Below are positions 6,708 through 7,798 of a stretch of 7,798 bases of DNA, in pieces. The notes under the pieces are model-generated. The model did no database searches, was not told where the DNA came from, and saw nothing but the letters and a program-made list of their open reading frames with translations. Numbering within the stretch: the first letter of the stretch is position 1; each line of letters starts with the position of its first letter. The DNA comes from a bacterium (lineage in GTDB: Bacteria; Krumholzibacteriota; Krumholzibacteriia; LZORAL124-64-63): contig DAOVZQ010000106.1 in NCBI GenBank assembly GCA_030635025.1, positions 1 to 7,798 on the forward strand, in the 5' to 3' direction. A program made the translations under genes and the position numbers.

Positions 6708-7571
6708 ATGAACATTCGATCCAGCTTCCAGACGGAGCCGTTCAGTCTGAAACGCGTCCTGCTCCTGGTCGCCGTCGTGCAACTTGTACTGGCGACGGCC
6801 ATGTTCATCTATTGGCGCGTCTATCAGGGCGAGTTCTTTCCCTATCCCATCAACGACGACGGGACGGTCACCTGCGAGAGCGCGTCTCTGCTTGTGGCCT
6901 ACGGGATTCGCGTGCCGCCCCCCTGGACCTTTACCGGTGTCGGCAGCGACACTCTGCGCCTGAACGGCTTCCCGCTGGAACCGTTGCGCAAGGACGATAC
7001 GGCCGGGGGCCTGATGCCTCACCAGGCCGATCGCATCCGCACCATCAAGGCCATTCTCGAAGAAGCCGAGACCGCCTATAAAGCATCGCGCAACAAGAAG
7101 GACGGCATGCGCGCCTTCGCGGATGCCCTGGAGCCCTACCTGGGGCACATCCTGCTTTCTCTGCAACTCGACACGGAGAACGAGGTGCTGACGGCGGACT
7201 TCGGCAACGACATCCCCGAGGTCACGGTCAACTTTCTGCACGATCCCCATTGGGTGGAACCGGAGGGGTTGATCCGCAGTCGCCATTACGGAACCATGCG
7301 CGAGATCATTGCCTGGCTGGATGTGGCCGAGGACGGCGTGTTCAGTTTCGGAACCAGCTATCTGGAGTTATCGGCTGCGGCCGACGACCGGCGGCTCTAC
7401 ATACACCTACTCGATATCCTTGAAACCACGCCGCGCAGCGCCCGTCGCCCGCTCACCCCCGACGACGTGCGTCATATCCTGAAGGACGACGCCCTCTTCG
7501 AGCGGTTCGAGCCCGTCATCAACGACTACCTGCTCAACGCCCCCCTGGTTCAGAACGACGTCAGCAGATAA
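6708..7571 (+). CDS. Unrecognised protein with single N-terminal transmembrane segment
   Basis: I do not recognise a family. From ATG 6708 it has 287 residues. A short basic-flanked N-terminus precedes one hydrophobic segment at about 17-35 (VLLLVAVVQLVLATAMFIYW), which has no obvious signal-peptidase site. It is therefore probably an anchored protein with a large soluble, likely periplasmic, domain. Motifs that could help a search are GEFFPYPINDDGTV (41-54), VPPPWTFTGVGSDTLRLNGFPL (about 69-90), an Ala/Glu/Lys-rich helical stretch at 106-145 and VNFLHDPHWVEPEGL (174-188). It has a single Cys (C56) in the soluble part and no nuclease, kinase or hydrolase signature I can see. The frame can begin earlier at TTG 6669 (300 residues). 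ATG is preferred because it places the membrane segment normally, though neither has a good ribosome site. It may be co-transcribed with the hydrolase. Its last 22 bases overlap the end of the opposing DUF2891 gene. Codon use looks like that of its neighbours. Confidence 0.85.
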   Translation: MNIRSSFQTEPFSLKRVLLLVAVVQLVLATAMFIYWRVYQGEFFPYPINDDGTVTCESASLLVAYGIRVPPPWTFTGVGSDTLRLNGFPLEPLRKDDTAGGLMPHQADRIRTIKAILEEAETAYKASRNKKDGMRAFADALEPYLGHILLSLQLDTENEVLTADFGNDIPEVTVNFLHDPHWVEPEGLIRSRHYGTMREIIAWLDVAEDGVFSFGTSYLELSAAADDRRLYIHLLDILETTPRSARRPLTPDDVRHILKDDALFERFEPVINDYLLNAPLVQNDVSR

Positions 7572-7798
7572 ATCGCATAGGTGCCCAGCCAGTGACCGCC
7601 GGCGTAGTGGTCGCCGGTGACGGCCGAGAGACCGGCGTCGGAGTGGGTCCGCTGCGCGCTCATGACATTCGATCGGCGCGGGTCGGCCGCGGGCAGCGCA
7701 TTCGTAATACGGGTCAGCATCCAGGCGCGACTGAGGTTCAGTCCATCCAGGTGGGCGAGCTTGCCGTCGGTGCGGTCGGTGACGCGGGCGACCGGCAG
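7550..7798 (-). CDS. DUF2891 family protein, C-terminal part only
   Basis: Found by translating the reverse strand at the right edge: the frame is open from 7798 to TGA at 7552-7550, giving the last 82 residues of a longer protein. The segment HLDGLNLSRAWML, followed by AGLSAV and then HYAGGHWLGTYAIYLLTS, is the characteristic end of the DUF2891 family. Those proteins are roughly 330-370 residues and have no firmly established biochemical function. The pattern of conserved His, Trp and Gly residues suggests an alpha-helical fold, possibly of the alpha/alpha-barrel kind; this is inference. The N-terminus lies beyond the window. Its stop region overlaps the 3' end of the plus-strand gene by 22 bases, tail to tail. 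The family call rests on recalled motif resemblance and would be settled by a Pfam PF11199 search. Confidence 0.85.
   Translation of the reverse strand: MPVARVTDRTDGKLAHLDGLNLSRAWMLTRITNALPAADPRRSNVMSAQRTHSDAGLSAVTGDHYAGGHWLGTYAIYLLTSF

Noticed and set aside
6498..7286. Minus-strand 262-residue open frame
   Set aside because: Antisense to the membrane-anchored gene and the hydrolase 3' end; no motifs and no ribosome site.

Overview
The window is GC-rich bacterial DNA with seven protein-coding genes, two of them cut by the window edges. Several genes have strong Shine-Dalgarno sites. One protein is exported and ends in a FlgD-like Ig domain (PNPF motif, then a YDTRGR / WDGRD / GVYF pattern). 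That tail is common in exported proteins of Candidatus Krumholzibacteriota, Eisenbacteria, Latescibacteria and other FCB-related lineages. I therefore infer an uncultured, probably Gram-negative FCB-type bacterium; an outer membrane is also implied by the RND-type adaptor. No RNA genes, CRISPR arrays, insertion sequences or phage genes are visible.

Left part (1-1981, minus strand): a likely metal-efflux operon runs off the left edge. Its first gene encodes a small exported protein rich in His and Cys. The second encodes a lipoprotein adaptor of the HlyD/CusB type. The inner-membrane RND pump would be expected just beyond base 1. An AT-rich divergent intergenic region separates this operon from the next gene.

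Middle part (2113-5141): a plus-strand DnaQ-fold exonuclease with an ExoX-type C-terminal domain converges on a large minus-strand SulP anion transporter. The transporter carries a STAS domain and a C-terminal rhodanese domain whose catalytic Cys position is Ser.

Right part (5289-7798): after a 147-base divergent intergenic region, a plus-strand pair encodes an exported alpha/beta hydrolase (Ser-Asp-His triad, FlgD-like tail) and an unrecognised protein with one N-terminal membrane segment. The second gene overlaps tail to tail with the 3' end of a minus-strand DUF2891 gene that runs off the right edge.

Only the efflux pair looks like a functional unit; the rest resembles ordinary chromosomal gene content. 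I found no convincing wholly new system. The best leads are the His/Cys-rich protein at the head of the efflux operon and the Ser-for-Cys rhodanese fused to the SulP transporter.
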